Counted from the first letter of the stretch, positions 26,936-35,723 are shown. The stretch: DNA of 64,000 nt from JABDGR01 sp964561455 (GCA_964561455.1 CAZLPS010000004.1:1-64000); one strand, 5' to 3'. Notes: generated from the letters alone by a model not told the origin. A program made the numbers and translations.

Positions 26936-28027
26936 ATGACGGAAATTCTCCAGGTCGAACTCGCGGAGCGCAGCTATCCCATCTACATCGGTACGGACTT
27001 GTGGGATATTTTCGGCGAAGTCACCAGCCGCCTGCGGGCGGATGGACGGCGCGTGGCCCTGATCGTGGACCAGACGGTGGCGCGCAAACGGCCGGACTTG
27101 CTCAAACGGATGCTGGCCCCGGCAGAGAAAGCGCTCCTTTTGCGCGGCGGCGAGCCCACGAAGTCCCTGGCGCAGTTCGGCCGGGTGCTGGACTGGTTGG
27201 CCGCCCAAGGGGTGGACCGGAGCGGCGCAGTGTTTGCCATCGGCGGTGGCGTGATTGGTGACCTGGCCGGATTCGCCGCGGCCGCGTATTTGCGCGGAGT
27301 GCGGCTTTATCAAGTGCCGACAACATTGCTGGCGATGGTGGATAGTTCAGTCGGTGGCAAGACTGGGATCAACTTGCGCGCAGGAAAAAACCTCGTCGGC
27401 GCCTTTTGGCAGCCACAGGCGGTAATAATTGACACGGCATTCTTGCGCACGTTGCCACCGCGCGAGTTCGCCGCCGGCCTCGCTGAAGTGATCAAATATG
27501 GCCTCCTGGCCGATGCCGACCTTTTTCACCAAGTTGAGCGGGCGCCCGCCTGGCGCTGGGACCATCCGGGCCTGCCGTCGCTGATTGGCGAATGTTGCGC
27601 CATCAAAGCCGCCATTGTCGGCAGTGATGAACGCGAAACTCGGCCCAACGGCGGCCGCGCACTGCTCAACCTCGGCCATACTTTCGCCCATGCGCTTGAA
27701 AACACCGCTGGCTACGGCCAATACCTGCATGGTGAGGCCGTCGGCCTCGGCCTCGTGCTCGCCGGACGGCTTTCCCTCAAGCTCGGCTGGCTAGCCGCCA
27801 GCGACTCCGTGCGCATCGAGCGCACGGTGCTGGCGGCCGGATTACCGGTGCGCCTGCGCAAGAAACTTTCGCTGGAAAAGCTGCTGGCCGCGATGAAGCT
27901 CGACAAAAAAGTGCGGGCGGGAAAATTGCGCTTTATCGCGCTCCGGACCATCGGCCAAGCCGAGACAGTGGATGACATTCCCGAGAAAACGGTCCGTGAC
28001 CTGTGGCGCAAAGTCGGCGCCGCGTGA
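26936..28027 (+). CDS. aroB: 3-Dehydroquinate synthase
   Basis: AroB makes 3-dehydroquinate in the shikimate pathway using NAD+ and a divalent metal. The 363-residue protein shows LRGGEPTKSL, the NAD-binding GGGVIGDLAGFAAAAYLRG, TTLLAMVDSSVGGKTGIN, and the metal ligands in GLAEVIKYGLL, LNLGHTFAHALE and YLHGEAVGLG. Length is normal. It is divergent from the amidotransferase gene, giving a small aromatic/folate pairing. Confidence 0.97.
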   Translation: MTEILQVELAERSYPIYIGTDLWDIFGEVTSRLRADGRRVALIVDQTVARKRPDLLKRMLAPAEKALLLRGGEPTKSLAQFGRVLDWLAAQGVDRSGAVFAIGGGVIGDLAGFAAAAYLRGVRLYQVPTTLLAMVDSSVGGKTGINLRAGKNLVGAFWQPQAVIIDTAFLRTLPPREFAAGLAEVIKYGLLADADLFHQVERAPAWRWDHPGLPSLIGECCAIKAAIVGSDERETRPNGGRALLNLGHTFAHALENTAGYGQYLHGEAVGLGLVLAGRLSLKLGWLAASDSVRIERTVLAAGLPVRLRKKLSLEKLLAAMKLDKKVRAGKLRFIALRTIGQAETVDDIPEKTVRDLWRKVGAA

Positions 28028-28093
28028 TGCGCGCCGGCCAAAAACCCCCTAATGCCTTTTCTCAATATCAACCTGATTCGACCGAGCCACGGA

Positions 28094-28182
28094 GGGCGCA
28101 GCAAGACTGCGCCCCTACGTGGCATGACCAAACTCATTGAAACAACGGCTCGTTGTCGTAGGGGCGCAGTCTTGCTGCGCCC
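28094..28182. repeat. Perfect 26-bp inverted repeat, REP-like
   Basis: The 26-base arm 28094-28119 (beginning GGGCGCAGCAAGACTGCGCC) is the exact reverse complement of 28157-28182, with a 37-base centre. Each arm is itself a small hairpin (GGGCGCAG-CAAGA-CTGCGCCC). It fills the spacer between aroB and the next plus-strand gene. Confidence 0.9.
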
Positions 28183-28207
28183 GCTGCATTCAATCTAATA
28201 TCTTCCC

Positions 28208-28849
28208 ATGGCTGGCTTTGACGAAAATCTGGTGCGCGAATACTTCGAGTTGAACGGCTTCCTCGTGCGGCAGCTGAACAAATACCAAGTGCACTCGCGG
28301 CGCAAGCGCGACGTGGAGGAGATTGACCTGCTCGTACAAAACCCGGGATGGAAGCCATCCGAGAACAAACCGGGTTTTCAATTGTTTGCGAACGACCTGC
28401 CGCTTATCCGCCGCGCGATCGTCGCCGTCATGGGCTGGCACACCTCGCGCCTGACGCCTTCGATGCTCAAGAGCGGCTCAAAGATCCACGACTTTTTGCG
28501 CAAGGAGGTCATTGCCGTCGCCAATGAATTTTTTAGCGGTTATGAAGACACCGCGCTCGATGCCGAAGCGAACAAGGAGGGCCTGCTGCGGGTACTCGTG
28601 CTCCCCAGCCTGCCGGCCAATGAGCCGCTGCGCAGCGAAAGCATCAAACAGTTGCAGGAGAATGGGGTGGACGCCATTCTCACCTTCCCCTCCATTCTCG
28701 AGAATCTCCTGCACCACGTCGAAACCAACTTGAGCTATCAAAAATCCGACATGCTGCAGATGATCCGCCTGCTGAAAATCTACGACATGGTCAAATCCCC
28801 CCAAGGCGAATTGTTTGAAATGGAACGGCAGGCGCGGGGGAAGAAATAG
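28208..28849 (+). CDS. Conserved-looking protein of unknown function
   Basis: This 213-residue soluble protein begins FDENLVREYFELNGFLVRQ, then HSRRKRDVEEIDLLVQNPG. That order (helix, then K/R-rich strand with E-E-I-D-L-L-V) resembles the start of restriction-endonuclease-like folds, but I cannot place a full catalytic set. The middle holds FLRKEVIAVANEFFSGYEDT and VLVLPSLPANEPLR; the C-terminus is helical (LLHHVETNLSYQKSDMLQMIRLLKIYDMV). Function is open. Confidence 0.65.
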   Translation: MAGFDENLVREYFELNGFLVRQLNKYQVHSRRKRDVEEIDLLVQNPGWKPSENKPGFQLFANDLPLIRRAIVAVMGWHTSRLTPSMLKSGSKIHDFLRKEVIAVANEFFSGYEDTALDAEANKEGLLRVLVLPSLPANEPLRSESIKQLQENGVDAILTFPSILENLLHHVETNLSYQKSDMLQMIRLLKIYDMVKSPQGELFEMERQARGKK

Positions 28850-28856
28850 GCTTTCT

Positions 28857-28937
28857 TTGACAAAATTAACAGAATTGACCAAATTCTCGCCCACCCACTC
28901 GCTGAACCAATTCTTCAAATTTTGTTAATTCTGTCTT
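28857..28937. repeat. Nine-bp-period ACAGAATTG-type repeat, inverted arms
   Basis: The left arm TTGACAAAATTAACAGAATT and the right arm AAATTTTGTTAATTCTGTC surround a 30-base GC-rich centre. This is the second copy of the family seen at 23823-23908, and it fills the spacer before lpxA. Confidence 0.75.
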
Positions 28938-28947
28938 AAAACTCTTC

Positions 28948-29742
28948 GTGATTCATCCAACCGCCATCACTCATTCCTCGGCCAAACTCGGCGCCAACGT
29001 CAGCGTCGGGCCGTTTGCCATCATTGAAGAGGGCGTGGATATTGGCGAGAACTGCAAAATTGCGGCGCACGCGATTGTACGCAAGGGCTCGATTCTCGGA
29101 AGCAATGTCTGGCTGGACAGCTTTGCGGTCGTCGGCGGTGAGCCGCAGGATTATAAATTCGACCCGGCCACGGCGAGCGGCGTGCGCATCGGCGACGGGG
29201 CGATTTTGCGGGAGGGCGCAACGGTGCACCGTGCGACCAAACCGGGCGCCTTTACCGAAGTCGGCGCGGATTGCATGTTGATGGTCAACAGCCATGTCGG
29301 GCATGACTGCAAACTGGGCGCCAAAGTGATCATGGCCAATTGTGCGCTCCTAGCCGGGCACATTGAGGTGGGCGAAGGAAGTTTTCTGAGTGGCGGCACG
29401 GTGTTTCATCAGTTTATCCGCATCGGCGAAGGCGTCATGGTGAGCGGCAACGCGCGCATCGGGCTGGACATCCCGCCCTTCACCCTGGCCACCGAGCGCA
29501 ACGAATTGCATGGTTTTAACATCGTTGGCCTGCGACGCCGCGGCTGCGACGCCGCCACCATCGCCGAGTTGAAACTCCTTTATAAAACCATTTATCAAGG
29601 CGGTGCGCCGCGTAAGAATGCCGCGGCGGCCGGCGAACTGGCCAAGACCGATGCCGGGAAAAAGTTCCTCGCGTTCTTTGCCGCCGGCAAACGCGGATTC
29701 CTGACGCCGACTCGAAACGGGAACGCGGAGAGCACGGAGTAA
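28948..29742 (+). CDS. lpxA: UDP-N-acetylglucosamine O-acyltransferase
   Basis: LpxA catalyses the first step of lipid A synthesis, adding an R-3-hydroxyacyl chain to UDP-GlcNAc. The 264-residue protein starts at GTG 28948 with IHPTAITHSSAKLG and is built of left-handed beta-helix hexapeptides. It contains VVGGEPQDYKF, the catalytic His region MLMVNSHVGHDCKLGA, and HGFNIVGLRRRG, which are specific to LpxA rather than LpxD. The C-terminal 70 residues are helical as expected. It indicates an outer membrane with lipid A. pdxA starts 19 bp downstream. Confidence 0.96.
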   Translation: MIHPTAITHSSAKLGANVSVGPFAIIEEGVDIGENCKIAAHAIVRKGSILGSNVWLDSFAVVGGEPQDYKFDPATASGVRIGDGAILREGATVHRATKPGAFTEVGADCMLMVNSHVGHDCKLGAKVIMANCALLAGHIEVGEGSFLSGGTVFHQFIRIGEGVMVSGNARIGLDIPPFTLATERNELHGFNIVGLRRRGCDAATIAELKLLYKTIYQGGAPRKNAAAAGELAKTDAGKKFLAFFAAGKRGFLTPTRNGNAESTE

Positions 29743-29760
29743 CCGTCCACCCCTTGTTCC

Positions 29761-30675
29761 ATGACGAACGCCCCTTCGCTGCCTCTGGCGCTGACCTGCG
29801 GGGATCCCGCCGGGGTCGGGCCGGAAATTATTGCGGCCTGGCTGCGCGCCAACCCGGCCGAGGCCGCGAGCATCGTACCGATTGGTCCAAAGCCGTGGAT
29901 TGAGTCCCTCGGTATCAAGGGCCGGGTCGTGGGGCCGGATAATTTTGCCGCAGAACTGGGCAAACCTTCGGTCGAAGGCGCTGCCGTGGCGTTGGCGGCA
30001 CTCGAAGCAGCGGCCACCGGCTGCAGGGATGGAAAATTTCAGGCGGCGGTCACCGGACCCGTGGCCAAAAGCTGGATGAAGAAGGCGGGCTTCGCTTTTC
30101 CCGGCCAGACGGAATTCTTCGCTGCCCGCTGGGGCGGTGAGCCCACGATGGCTTTTGCCGGCGGAAAGCTGCGGGTTGTATTGGCCACCTGGCATATTCC
30201 GTTGATGGAAGTTGCCAGGGCCCTCAATGAGAAAACTTTGGTTCACGCGGTCACCCAAGCCGACGTCCTGGCACGGTCATTGGGCGCGAAGCAGACGCGC
30301 ATCGCGGTCTGCGGCTTGAATCCCCACGCCGGCGAGGAGGGCATTCTCGGCACCGACGAACGCGATCGGATTGACCCGTGGCTCAATGAAATGCGCAAAA
30401 CATTTCCCGGGTTATCCAAATGCGAGCCGGGAGACACGGTGTTCTGGCGCCAAATGCGCGGGGAGTTCGATGTCGTCGTCGCCCTCTACCACGACCAGGG
30501 CCTTGCGCCGTTAAAGACCGTGGATTTCGACGAAGCCGTGAACATAACGCTTGGACTGCCGTGGATTCGCACCAGCCCCGATCACGGCACGGCCTTTTCG
30601 ATCGCCGGCCAGGGCAAGGCCTGTGGGAAGAGCTTTGCCAACGCGGTCAAACTGGCCCGGTTGCTGGCGAAATAG
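29761..30675 (+). CDS. pdxA: 4-Hydroxythreonine-4-phosphate dehydrogenase
   Basis: PdxA oxidises 4-phosphohydroxy-threonine to supply PdxJ in vitamin B6 synthesis. The 304-residue protein has LTCGDPAGVGPEII, AAVTGPVAK, PGQTEFFA, the metal-binding His residues in ATWHIPL, VVALYHDQGLAPLK and TSPDHGTAF, and CGLNPHAGEEG. It is co-directional with lpxA and probably co-transcribed with it. Confidence 0.96.
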   Translation: MTNAPSLPLALTCGDPAGVGPEIIAAWLRANPAEAASIVPIGPKPWIESLGIKGRVVGPDNFAAELGKPSVEGAAVALAALEAAATGCRDGKFQAAVTGPVAKSWMKKAGFAFPGQTEFFAARWGGEPTMAFAGGKLRVVLATWHIPLMEVARALNEKTLVHAVTQADVLARSLGAKQTRIAVCGLNPHAGEEGILGTDERDRIDPWLNEMRKTFPGLSKCEPGDTVFWRQMRGEFDVVVALYHDQGLAPLKTVDFDEAVNITLGLPWIRTSPDHGTAFSIAGQGKACGKSFANAVKLARLLAK

Positions 30676-30726
30676 GGATGTCGATTTGCCCGATTTGTGT
30701 TTTCGTCTTTTTTTGACGACGGACAG

Positions 30727-31347
30727 TTAATCTCCCCAAATGTTCTTGATGTACCATTTGCCGCTGATGTTGACAAAAGTCAGCGGGGTTTTTCCTCTTC
30801 CCGGCAGCGAAAGCTCATAGGTTGCTTCATCGCCGGAGGCATTCAAAGTTGGGGTCTGGTCCTCCAGCGCCGTGAAAGCCCGGGTCACATCATCCAAATT
30901 TTTTTGGTAAATCTGGTGAAAGGCCGAGTCTTCTGCCGCCACGCCCAGAGCCTGGAGTTCCAGTCCCTGCATTTGCTGAATTCTCCGATCATCATATTCG
31001 TTTGGTGGTGTATAGGCCTTGAAAGCGTCCACCCGATCACCCGTGCGCAGTCGCCGCACAAGATCGGGGATGGCGGATTTCAAACTGGCTTGCGAGTCGG
31101 CGGTTTGCCCGGGATCGGCGGTGGTCACCTGCGCCGCGGCGGAAATTGCGGGCGTGGACTCACTATCCGCCGGAACTGATTTCCTGCTTTGGATGTATAT
31201 CGTTGCCGGCTTGGGTGCGGCGGATTTGGCCGGGCCCGGGAAATCCGCAGAATGGTTTGAAACCGGCCCCGGGAGCAAAAACCACCAATGAACCAGCGTC
31301 ACGATGGCGACCAAGATGGCCACCAAGGTGAAGTACCGGGATTTCAT
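30727..31347 (-). CDS. Membrane-anchored protein of unknown function
   Basis: This 206-residue protein has an N-terminal signal anchor (YFTLVAILVAIVTLVHWWFLL), a 70-residue low-complexity Ala/Pro/Ser linker, and a C-terminal alpha+beta domain (about 95-206) ending TPLTFVNISGKWYIKNIWGD. That terminal strand pattern resembles NTF2/DUF4878-like periplasmic domains that often measure or bind small ligands. This is a fold-level guess. It is convergent with pdxA. Confidence 0.6.
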   Translation of the reverse strand: MKSRYFTLVAILVAIVTLVHWWFLLPGPVSNHSADFPGPAKSAAPKPATIYIQSRKSVPADSESTPAISAAAQVTTADPGQTADSQASLKSAIPDLVRRLRTGDRVDAFKAYTPPNEYDDRRIQQMQGLELQALGVAAEDSAFHQIYQKNLDDVTRAFTALEDQTPTLNASGDEATYELSLPGRGKTPLTFVNISGKWYIKNIWGD

Positions 31348-31450
31348 GACCCCTTTATTTGCCGCTTTGACTTAAATAGGCAATCTCTACTCGCACTCGC
31401 GCGCCCATTGACAAACCCATTTAGCTGAAGGATAATGGACAGTTACTGTC

Positions 31451-31825
31451 ATGTCTGCCCCCACTCTAGCACTGCCTGAAGGCGTCCGCGTTGGCGACGA
31501 GCGCCTCATCCAGCTGACGCCCGCGGCGGGCGAAAAGCTGCGCGACCTGATTGCCCGGGACCAGCAGGGCGAGTTTTTGCGCGTGGCCATTACGGGCGGC
31601 GGTTGCAATGGGCTGAGCTATAAAATGCGTTTTACGCCCGAGCCCAAGCGCGGCGACATCCTGGTAATAAGTGCCGGAGCCCAGGTGCTGGTGGATTCCA
31701 AGAGCGCCCTCTACGTCAAAGGCACGACGATGGATTACTCGAGCAACATGATTGGCGGTGGCTTCAAATACAACAATCCCAATGCCAAAGGCAGTTGCTC
31801 CTGCGGGGAGAGTTTTAATCTCTGA
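31451..31825 (+). CDS. A-type iron-sulfur cluster carrier (HesB/IscA/ErpA family)
   Basis: A-type carriers receive and pass on Fe-S clusters. The 124-residue protein has the three conserved Cys residues: one in ITGGGCNGLSY and two in KGSCSCGESF. The core runs from IQLTPAAGEKLRDLI. No other Fe-S assembly gene is adjacent, so whether it is ErpA, IscA or SufA is not resolvable here. Confidence 0.93.
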   Translation: MSAPTLALPEGVRVGDERLIQLTPAAGEKLRDLIARDQQGEFLRVAITGGGCNGLSYKMRFTPEPKRGDILVISAGAQVLVDSKSALYVKGTTMDYSSNMIGGGFKYNNPNAKGSCSCGESFNL

Positions 31826-31872
31826 AGGCGACGGAGGGGATTGAGGCGACTGAAGCGCCTGAGGGTTTCCAG

Positions 31873-31943
31873 CCACGGATTACACGGATAGCTCGGATCT
31901 TGCGCGACGGAATTCATCCGTGGTATCCGTGTCATCCGTGGTT
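31873..31943. repeat. Nine-bp-period CACGGAT repeats, inverted arms
   Basis: A forward arm (CCACGGATTACACGGATAG) at about 31873 faces inverse units (TCCGTGGTATCCGTGTCATC) at about 31918-31943, in the convergent spacer between the Fe-S carrier gene and the Tat-exported protein. Confidence 0.8.
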
Positions 31944-31948
31944 GGCTC

Positions 31949-33247
31949 TCAGACTGATTTCGCCGGCGGCACTGGAATTTTTGCCGCCATGAGGCCAGCG
32001 CGGATGGCGCGGAGGTTGGGGAAATCGGCGCCGTCGTACTGCGCCAGGGTGATGCCGTTCATTTTGGTGTCCACGCAAAGCTGGATGCCTTGCTGGATTA
32101 GGTCGGGCGTGGCCTTTGGTCGCACGGCGACGGCGGAGACAATCCAGAAATCGGGGCCAAGCTTTTGCCGGTTCTCCGCGAGCCAGGCCCGCTTGGCGGG
32201 AAGCGCCGACGCCACGCCATTTTGCTCCGCGTAATCCATGATGCGCAGGGAGTCGAGATGCGGCTTCATTTTAACTATGTCGATGCCCCAATCGAGTGGG
32301 TTGCGCGCGTTTTGGTGCATATTGTAACGCAGATCAATTTTGGGCTTAATGGCGTGGACGGCGTCGTGCAGAACCTGGTAATAGCGCGCCACCGTATCAC
32401 AGCGAAAATTCTGCCAATTGCCCGCTGCTGGCTGCGCGTGCGGGTCTGCCAGCAACGCGGCTTGGGCCTTTCCGAGATCGAATCCATGCTCGGTCGCGGC
32501 CTGTTTACACGACGGGCAGAAACACGCCCCCTTGTCCGGACCGCCTTCATCCATCGACACGGTGCAGGACATGACGAAGTCCGGGTCATAGTTGGCGACT
32601 AAATCCGTCAGCAGCGCGACGGCATAGGCGCGGGTGTCCGGATGATTGGGGCACAGCGGGCGCAACCAGTCGCGCACGCGGGTGATTTCGCCATGGATAT
32701 TGCGCTCGACGATATCGGCAAATTCGCCCTCGGCGCGGGCCTTGTCCACCAACGCGTGGGAAATCTCGACACCCACCTTCAACCCGCGCTTGCGCGCGGC
32801 GTCCACCAGCACCCGCACCCAGTCGGTTTGATTGAGCCAGTCGTTGTCCGAGAGACGCGGCTTGATGCGCCCATAACGTTTGGTTTCCGGATGCCAATAG
32901 ATGCGGGCATCCTCGGCGGTCCACGTCTGGCGCACGGGATTATGGGGAAAAACTCCCGTAGTCAGCGGCCGCTTTTCCGGATGCATCAGGCCGACGATGT
33001 AAACCGAGTTAATCGCCGACATTTCCTGCATATTATCCAACACTTTCTCGACTCCCTCATCGTGCAAATCCCAGGCAAAGACACTGCCATCCACCTCAAA
33101 GGGCCGGGCGACCAGCACCGGCGCTGGCGGGCCCGGCGCCAGCGCTGATGCTTCGGCAGACCGCAGCCGGGCGGGGAAAAAAACCGTCGCGGAGGCTGCG
33201 CCCGCCAGTTTCAAAAAGTCTCGCCGATTCTGCCGGGATGGATCCAT
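31949..33247 (-). CDS. Tat-exported TIM-barrel protein, glycoside hydrolase-like
   Basis: This 432-residue protein starts with a twin-arginine signal (QNRRDFLKLAGAASA), so it is exported folded. The rest looks like a beta/alpha barrel of the type seen in uncharacterised glycoside hydrolase-like families. Examples are VFAWDLHDEGVEKVLDNM, DAARKRGLKVGVEISHAL, DFVMSCTVSMDEGG, a small Cys cluster CFCPSCK and LDSLRIMDYAEQNG. Acidic residues at strand ends (SMDEGG, RIMDYAE) could be catalytic. Substrate is unknown; sugar hydrolysis is inferred from fold and from the saprophytic gene content. Confidence 0.65.
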   Translation of the reverse strand: MDPSRQNRRDFLKLAGAASATVFFPARLRSAEASALAPGPPAPVLVARPFEVDGSVFAWDLHDEGVEKVLDNMQEMSAINSVYIVGLMHPEKRPLTTGVFPHNPVRQTWTAEDARIYWHPETKRYGRIKPRLSDNDWLNQTDWVRVLVDAARKRGLKVGVEISHALVDKARAEGEFADIVERNIHGEITRVRDWLRPLCPNHPDTRAYAVALLTDLVANYDPDFVMSCTVSMDEGGPDKGACFCPSCKQAATEHGFDLGKAQAALLADPHAQPAAGNWQNFRCDTVARYYQVLHDAVHAIKPKIDLRYNMHQNARNPLDWGIDIVKMKPHLDSLRIMDYAEQNGVASALPAKRAWLAENRQKLGPDFWIVSAVAVRPKATPDLIQQGIQLCVDTKMNGITLAQYDGADFPNLRAIRAGLMAAKIPVPPAKSV

Positions 33248-33317
33248 GGGGTTGGCAGAAAATAGACGTCGGCGCCAAACCTGACGACATCTTTTTTACC
33301 CGTCGGCGGCGTTTTCT

Positions 33318-33902
33318 ATGTTGCGGGATGCTCCGCTTCGCGGCATGATTTGTCACGTGAGCGCAACCCTGCCGACCGCCCTGCCCGCCGCCGCCAACCC
33401 GGCGGAACTGGTGTTGCCGGGCCGGCCGCCGGCGGGTGATGGCTTTGTGGCTCACGTGCGGGAAATTGTGGCCCGGCTGCCCGGTGGCCGTCCCTCGTGG
33501 GACGAATATTTCATGGCGATGGCGCTGCTGATTTCCTCCCGCTCCCCCTGTGAGCGGTTGCACGTCGGCTGCGTGCTGGTTTCCGCGGGTGAGCACAAGA
33601 ACCGCGTCGTCGCGGCGGGTTACAATGGTTTTCTGCCCGGGGCTCCGCATATTTCGCGGGTGCGCGACAACCATGAGCAGGCGACGGTCCATGCCGAACA
33701 GAACGCCATCACCGATGCCGCGCGGCGCGGTGTGAGCGTCAATGGCGCCACGGCCTATGTCACCCATTTCCCCTGCATTAATTGCAGCAAAATTTTTGCG
33801 GCGGCGGGGGTGCGCGCCATCAAATACCACCTTGATTACCACAACGATGCCCTGGTGCGGGAATTGCTCCGGGAAACCGGCATCGAAGTGACGCAACTTT
33901 GA
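33318..33902 (+). CDS. dCMP deaminase-like zinc deaminase
   Basis: The protein belongs to the cytidine/deoxycytidylate deaminase superfamily; dCMP deaminase supplies dUMP for thymidylate synthesis. The core runs from PSWDEYFMAMALLISSRSPCERLHVGCVLV and carries the zinc site HAEQNAITDAA and PCINCSKI. The frame starts at ATG 33318; the first 50 residues are poorly conserved, and 33345 is an alternative start. It is divergent from the Tat-exported protein gene. Confidence 0.85.
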   Translation: MLRDAPLRGMICHVSATLPTALPAAANPAELVLPGRPPAGDGFVAHVREIVARLPGGRPSWDEYFMAMALLISSRSPCERLHVGCVLVSAGEHKNRVVAAGYNGFLPGAPHISRVRDNHEQATVHAEQNAITDAARRGVSVNGATAYVTHFPCINCSKIFAAAGVRAIKYHLDYHNDALVRELLRETGIEVTQL

Positions 33903-33939
33903 TTACGATTCCGGGGTCTAATCCTTCGATCGCCCACCC

Positions 33940-34509
33940 ATGAGCACCCGCATCCACACTTCCGAGATACCGACGGCCGCCGGCTCGCTGCTGCTGGCGC
34001 ACCCGGATTTGAGCGACGGAAATTTCCGCCGGGCGGTTGTGCTCATTTCCGCCCACTCGCAGGAGGACGGCGCGCTCGGGGTCATTGTCAACCGCCCCCT
34101 GGAAAAGTCCCTCGGTGAAATTCACGGCGAATTTGCGTACGGGCCGCTGGCCAACGTGAAGCTCTATTGCGGCGGGCCGGTGGCCACCGAGCAGATGCTG
34201 CTGTCGGCTTGGCAATGGAACGAGGAGACGGGCATCTTCCGCCTGCACTTTGGCATCAGTACCGAGAAAGCCGCCGAACTGCTCGAAAGCGAGCCGGGCA
34301 CGGAAGTGCGCGGGTTCCTCGGTTATTCCGGCTGGACCGGCGGACAGTTGGAGAACGAATTGAAGCACAGTTCGTGGGTGCTCGCGCCGATTGACAGCCC
34401 GGACTTTCAGGAGGAGGAGGGCGAGGATTTATGGAAGAACCTGCTCGCGCGGGTGAAACCGGAATTGCTCTTTCGCGCCGACGCGCCGGAAGATCCGTCG
34501 GTGAATTGA
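33940..34509 (+). CDS. YqgE/AlgH family protein
   Basis: The 189-residue protein matches the YqgE/AlgH family (formerly DUF179): AAGSLLLAHPDLSDGNFRRAVVLI at the N-terminus, GALGVIVNRPLEKSL, LYCGGPV and a C-terminal GYSGWTGGQLENEL. Its biochemical role is not established; it often sits near ruvX (yqgF), which here is 15 kb away. It is 37 bp downstream of the deaminase gene. Confidence 0.93.
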   Translation: MSTRIHTSEIPTAAGSLLLAHPDLSDGNFRRAVVLISAHSQEDGALGVIVNRPLEKSLGEIHGEFAYGPLANVKLYCGGPVATEQMLLSAWQWNEETGIFRLHFGISTEKAAELLESEPGTEVRGFLGYSGWTGGQLENELKHSSWVLAPIDSPDFQEEEGEDLWKNLLARVKPELLFRADAPEDPSVN

Positions 34510-34511
34510 AA

Positions 34512-34718
34512 CTAAAGCTTTCTGAATTCCTCATCGGTAAGCGCCGCTTGCTTGAGAATTGCCCGCATCGTTCCGGAGGGAATGTCACCCGGATGCATGG
34601 CGATATAGGTTTGTCGGCCATCCGGATGGCGCAACACCATATGAGAACCCAATTGCCGACGCGCCACAAAACCGACGCGCTGCAATTTTGCAAAAGCTTC
34701 ACGTGCTTTGTAAGGCAT
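34512..34718 (-). CDS. hicA: HicA-type mRNA interferase toxin
   Basis: HicA toxins cleave mRNA in a translation-independent way. The 68-residue protein from ATG 34718 shows KAREAFAKLQRVGFVARRQLGSHMVLRHPDGR and IAMHPGDIPSGTMRAILKQA, including the conserved GSH catalytic His. It overlaps the hicB 3' end by 20 bp and follows it, so the order is antitoxin then toxin. Its stop lies 2 bp from the convergent yqgE stop. Confidence 0.92.
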   Translation of the reverse strand: MPYKAREAFAKLQRVGFVARRQLGSHMVLRHPDGRQTYIAMHPGDIPSGTMRAILKQAALTDEEFRKL

Positions 34719-34956
34719 GGTCGGGAACATGCAATGTGGCAAAAACTGATTCGCCGGAGATTGGGATGGCCTCACCAGCCGCGTGTTTTTCCTCTATCCA
34801 TAAACGAACCAAATCGCTCGCCGCCGCCCGCGCGCCTTCTATACCCTCGCCGTGGGTGGTCAGCCCAAAAGTGGGAACATGGGCATAGTAATAACCGGGT
34901 GGAAAACCCGCGTCTTTTACCTGTTCAAATACAACGGCGACATCCATGCCCGTCAT
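34699..34956 (-). CDS. hicB: HicB-type antitoxin (short form)
   Basis: The 85-residue protein contains the partial-RNase H-like HicB core: VVFEQVKDAGFPPGYYYAHVPTFGLTTHGEGIEGARAAASDLVRLWIEE. No C-terminal DNA-binding domain follows, so it is the short type, which neutralises HicA but may autoregulate poorly. The start at 34956 is chosen over in-frame upstream Met codons because it fits the family's N-terminus. It directly overlaps hicA. Confidence 0.88.
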   Translation of the reverse strand: MTGMDVAVVFEQVKDAGFPPGYYYAHVPTFGLTTHGEGIEGARAAASDLVRLWIEEKHAAGEAIPISGESVFATLHVPDHALQST

Positions 34957-34999
34957 GTTCGCATAAAAGTGGGCCGGCGTCAAATTCGGAAAATTTCCG

Positions 35000-35710
35000 T
35001 CATCGAACCAAAACCCGGCACAGATTAATCCCGTCACTGATGGGCAGGAGCACCGATTCCACGCGCGGGTCGCGGGCGAGTTTGCGATTCAAGGCGTCAA
35101 TGGCTTTGCCGGCCGGATCCGCAATGGGTTTCTTTCCACCCAGCCTTCCGCCCCAGAGCATATTGTCGAATAGAATCAGGCCGTTCGGCCGCATTCGGGG
35201 CAAAATCAATTCGTAATAGGCATCATAGCCCGGCTTGTCCGCGTCAATGAAAGCAAAATTGAATTTCCATTTGGATTCGAGCTTTTTGAGCGAGGAATTG
35301 GCCGGTCCGACGCGCAACTCGATCTTGTCCGCGACGCCCGCCTTGGCCCAATATTGGCGCGCGAGGCTGGTCCATTCGTCGCTGGCATCGAGACAGAGCA
35401 GTTTCCCGTTCTTGGGCAGCCCGCGGGCGATGCAAATGGCGCTATGGCCGGTGAAGGTGCCGACCTCGATGGCGCAACGGGCGCCCATGGCGGCCACGAG
35501 GAGGGTCATGAACCCGCCTTGATCGCGGGAGATTTGCATGCGGGCGTCCTCGGGGAATCTGGCGCAAGTCTCGACGCGCAAGGCCTCGAGCACTTTGTCC
35601 TGGCCGCCACTGCGGCATTCCAGGACGTAGCGGTAAAGCGGATTGGTCAGCGCCGTGAATTTCAACGGTTGGCGGCGGTTGCGCCGACGGTGCCAGGAAA
35701 CGACTTTCAT
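35000..35710 (-). CDS. SAM-dependent O-methyltransferase (CCoAOMT-like)
   Basis: This 236-residue class I methyltransferase of the caffeoyl-CoA O-methyltransferase-like family has AIEVGTFTGHSAICIARGLP (SAM loop), LLCLDASDEW, FAFIDADKPGYDAYYELIL (metal site) and DNMLWGGRL. The start at 35710 is used because upstream codons to 35968 only translate the neighbouring rsfS gene out of frame. Bacterial members methylate small catechols or similar molecules; the substrate is unknown here. It is 13 bp downstream of rsfS. Confidence 0.9.
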   Translation of the reverse strand: MKVVSWHRRRNRRQPLKFTALTNPLYRYVLECRSGGQDKVLEALRVETCARFPEDARMQISRDQGGFMTLLVAAMGARCAIEVGTFTGHSAICIARGLPKNGKLLCLDASDEWTSLARQYWAKAGVADKIELRVGPANSSLKKLESKWKFNFAFIDADKPGYDAYYELILPRMRPNGLILFDNMLWGGRLGGKKPIADPAGKAIDALNRKLARDPRVESVLLPISDGINLCRVLVR

Positions 35711-35723
35711 GGGGCGCAATGCT

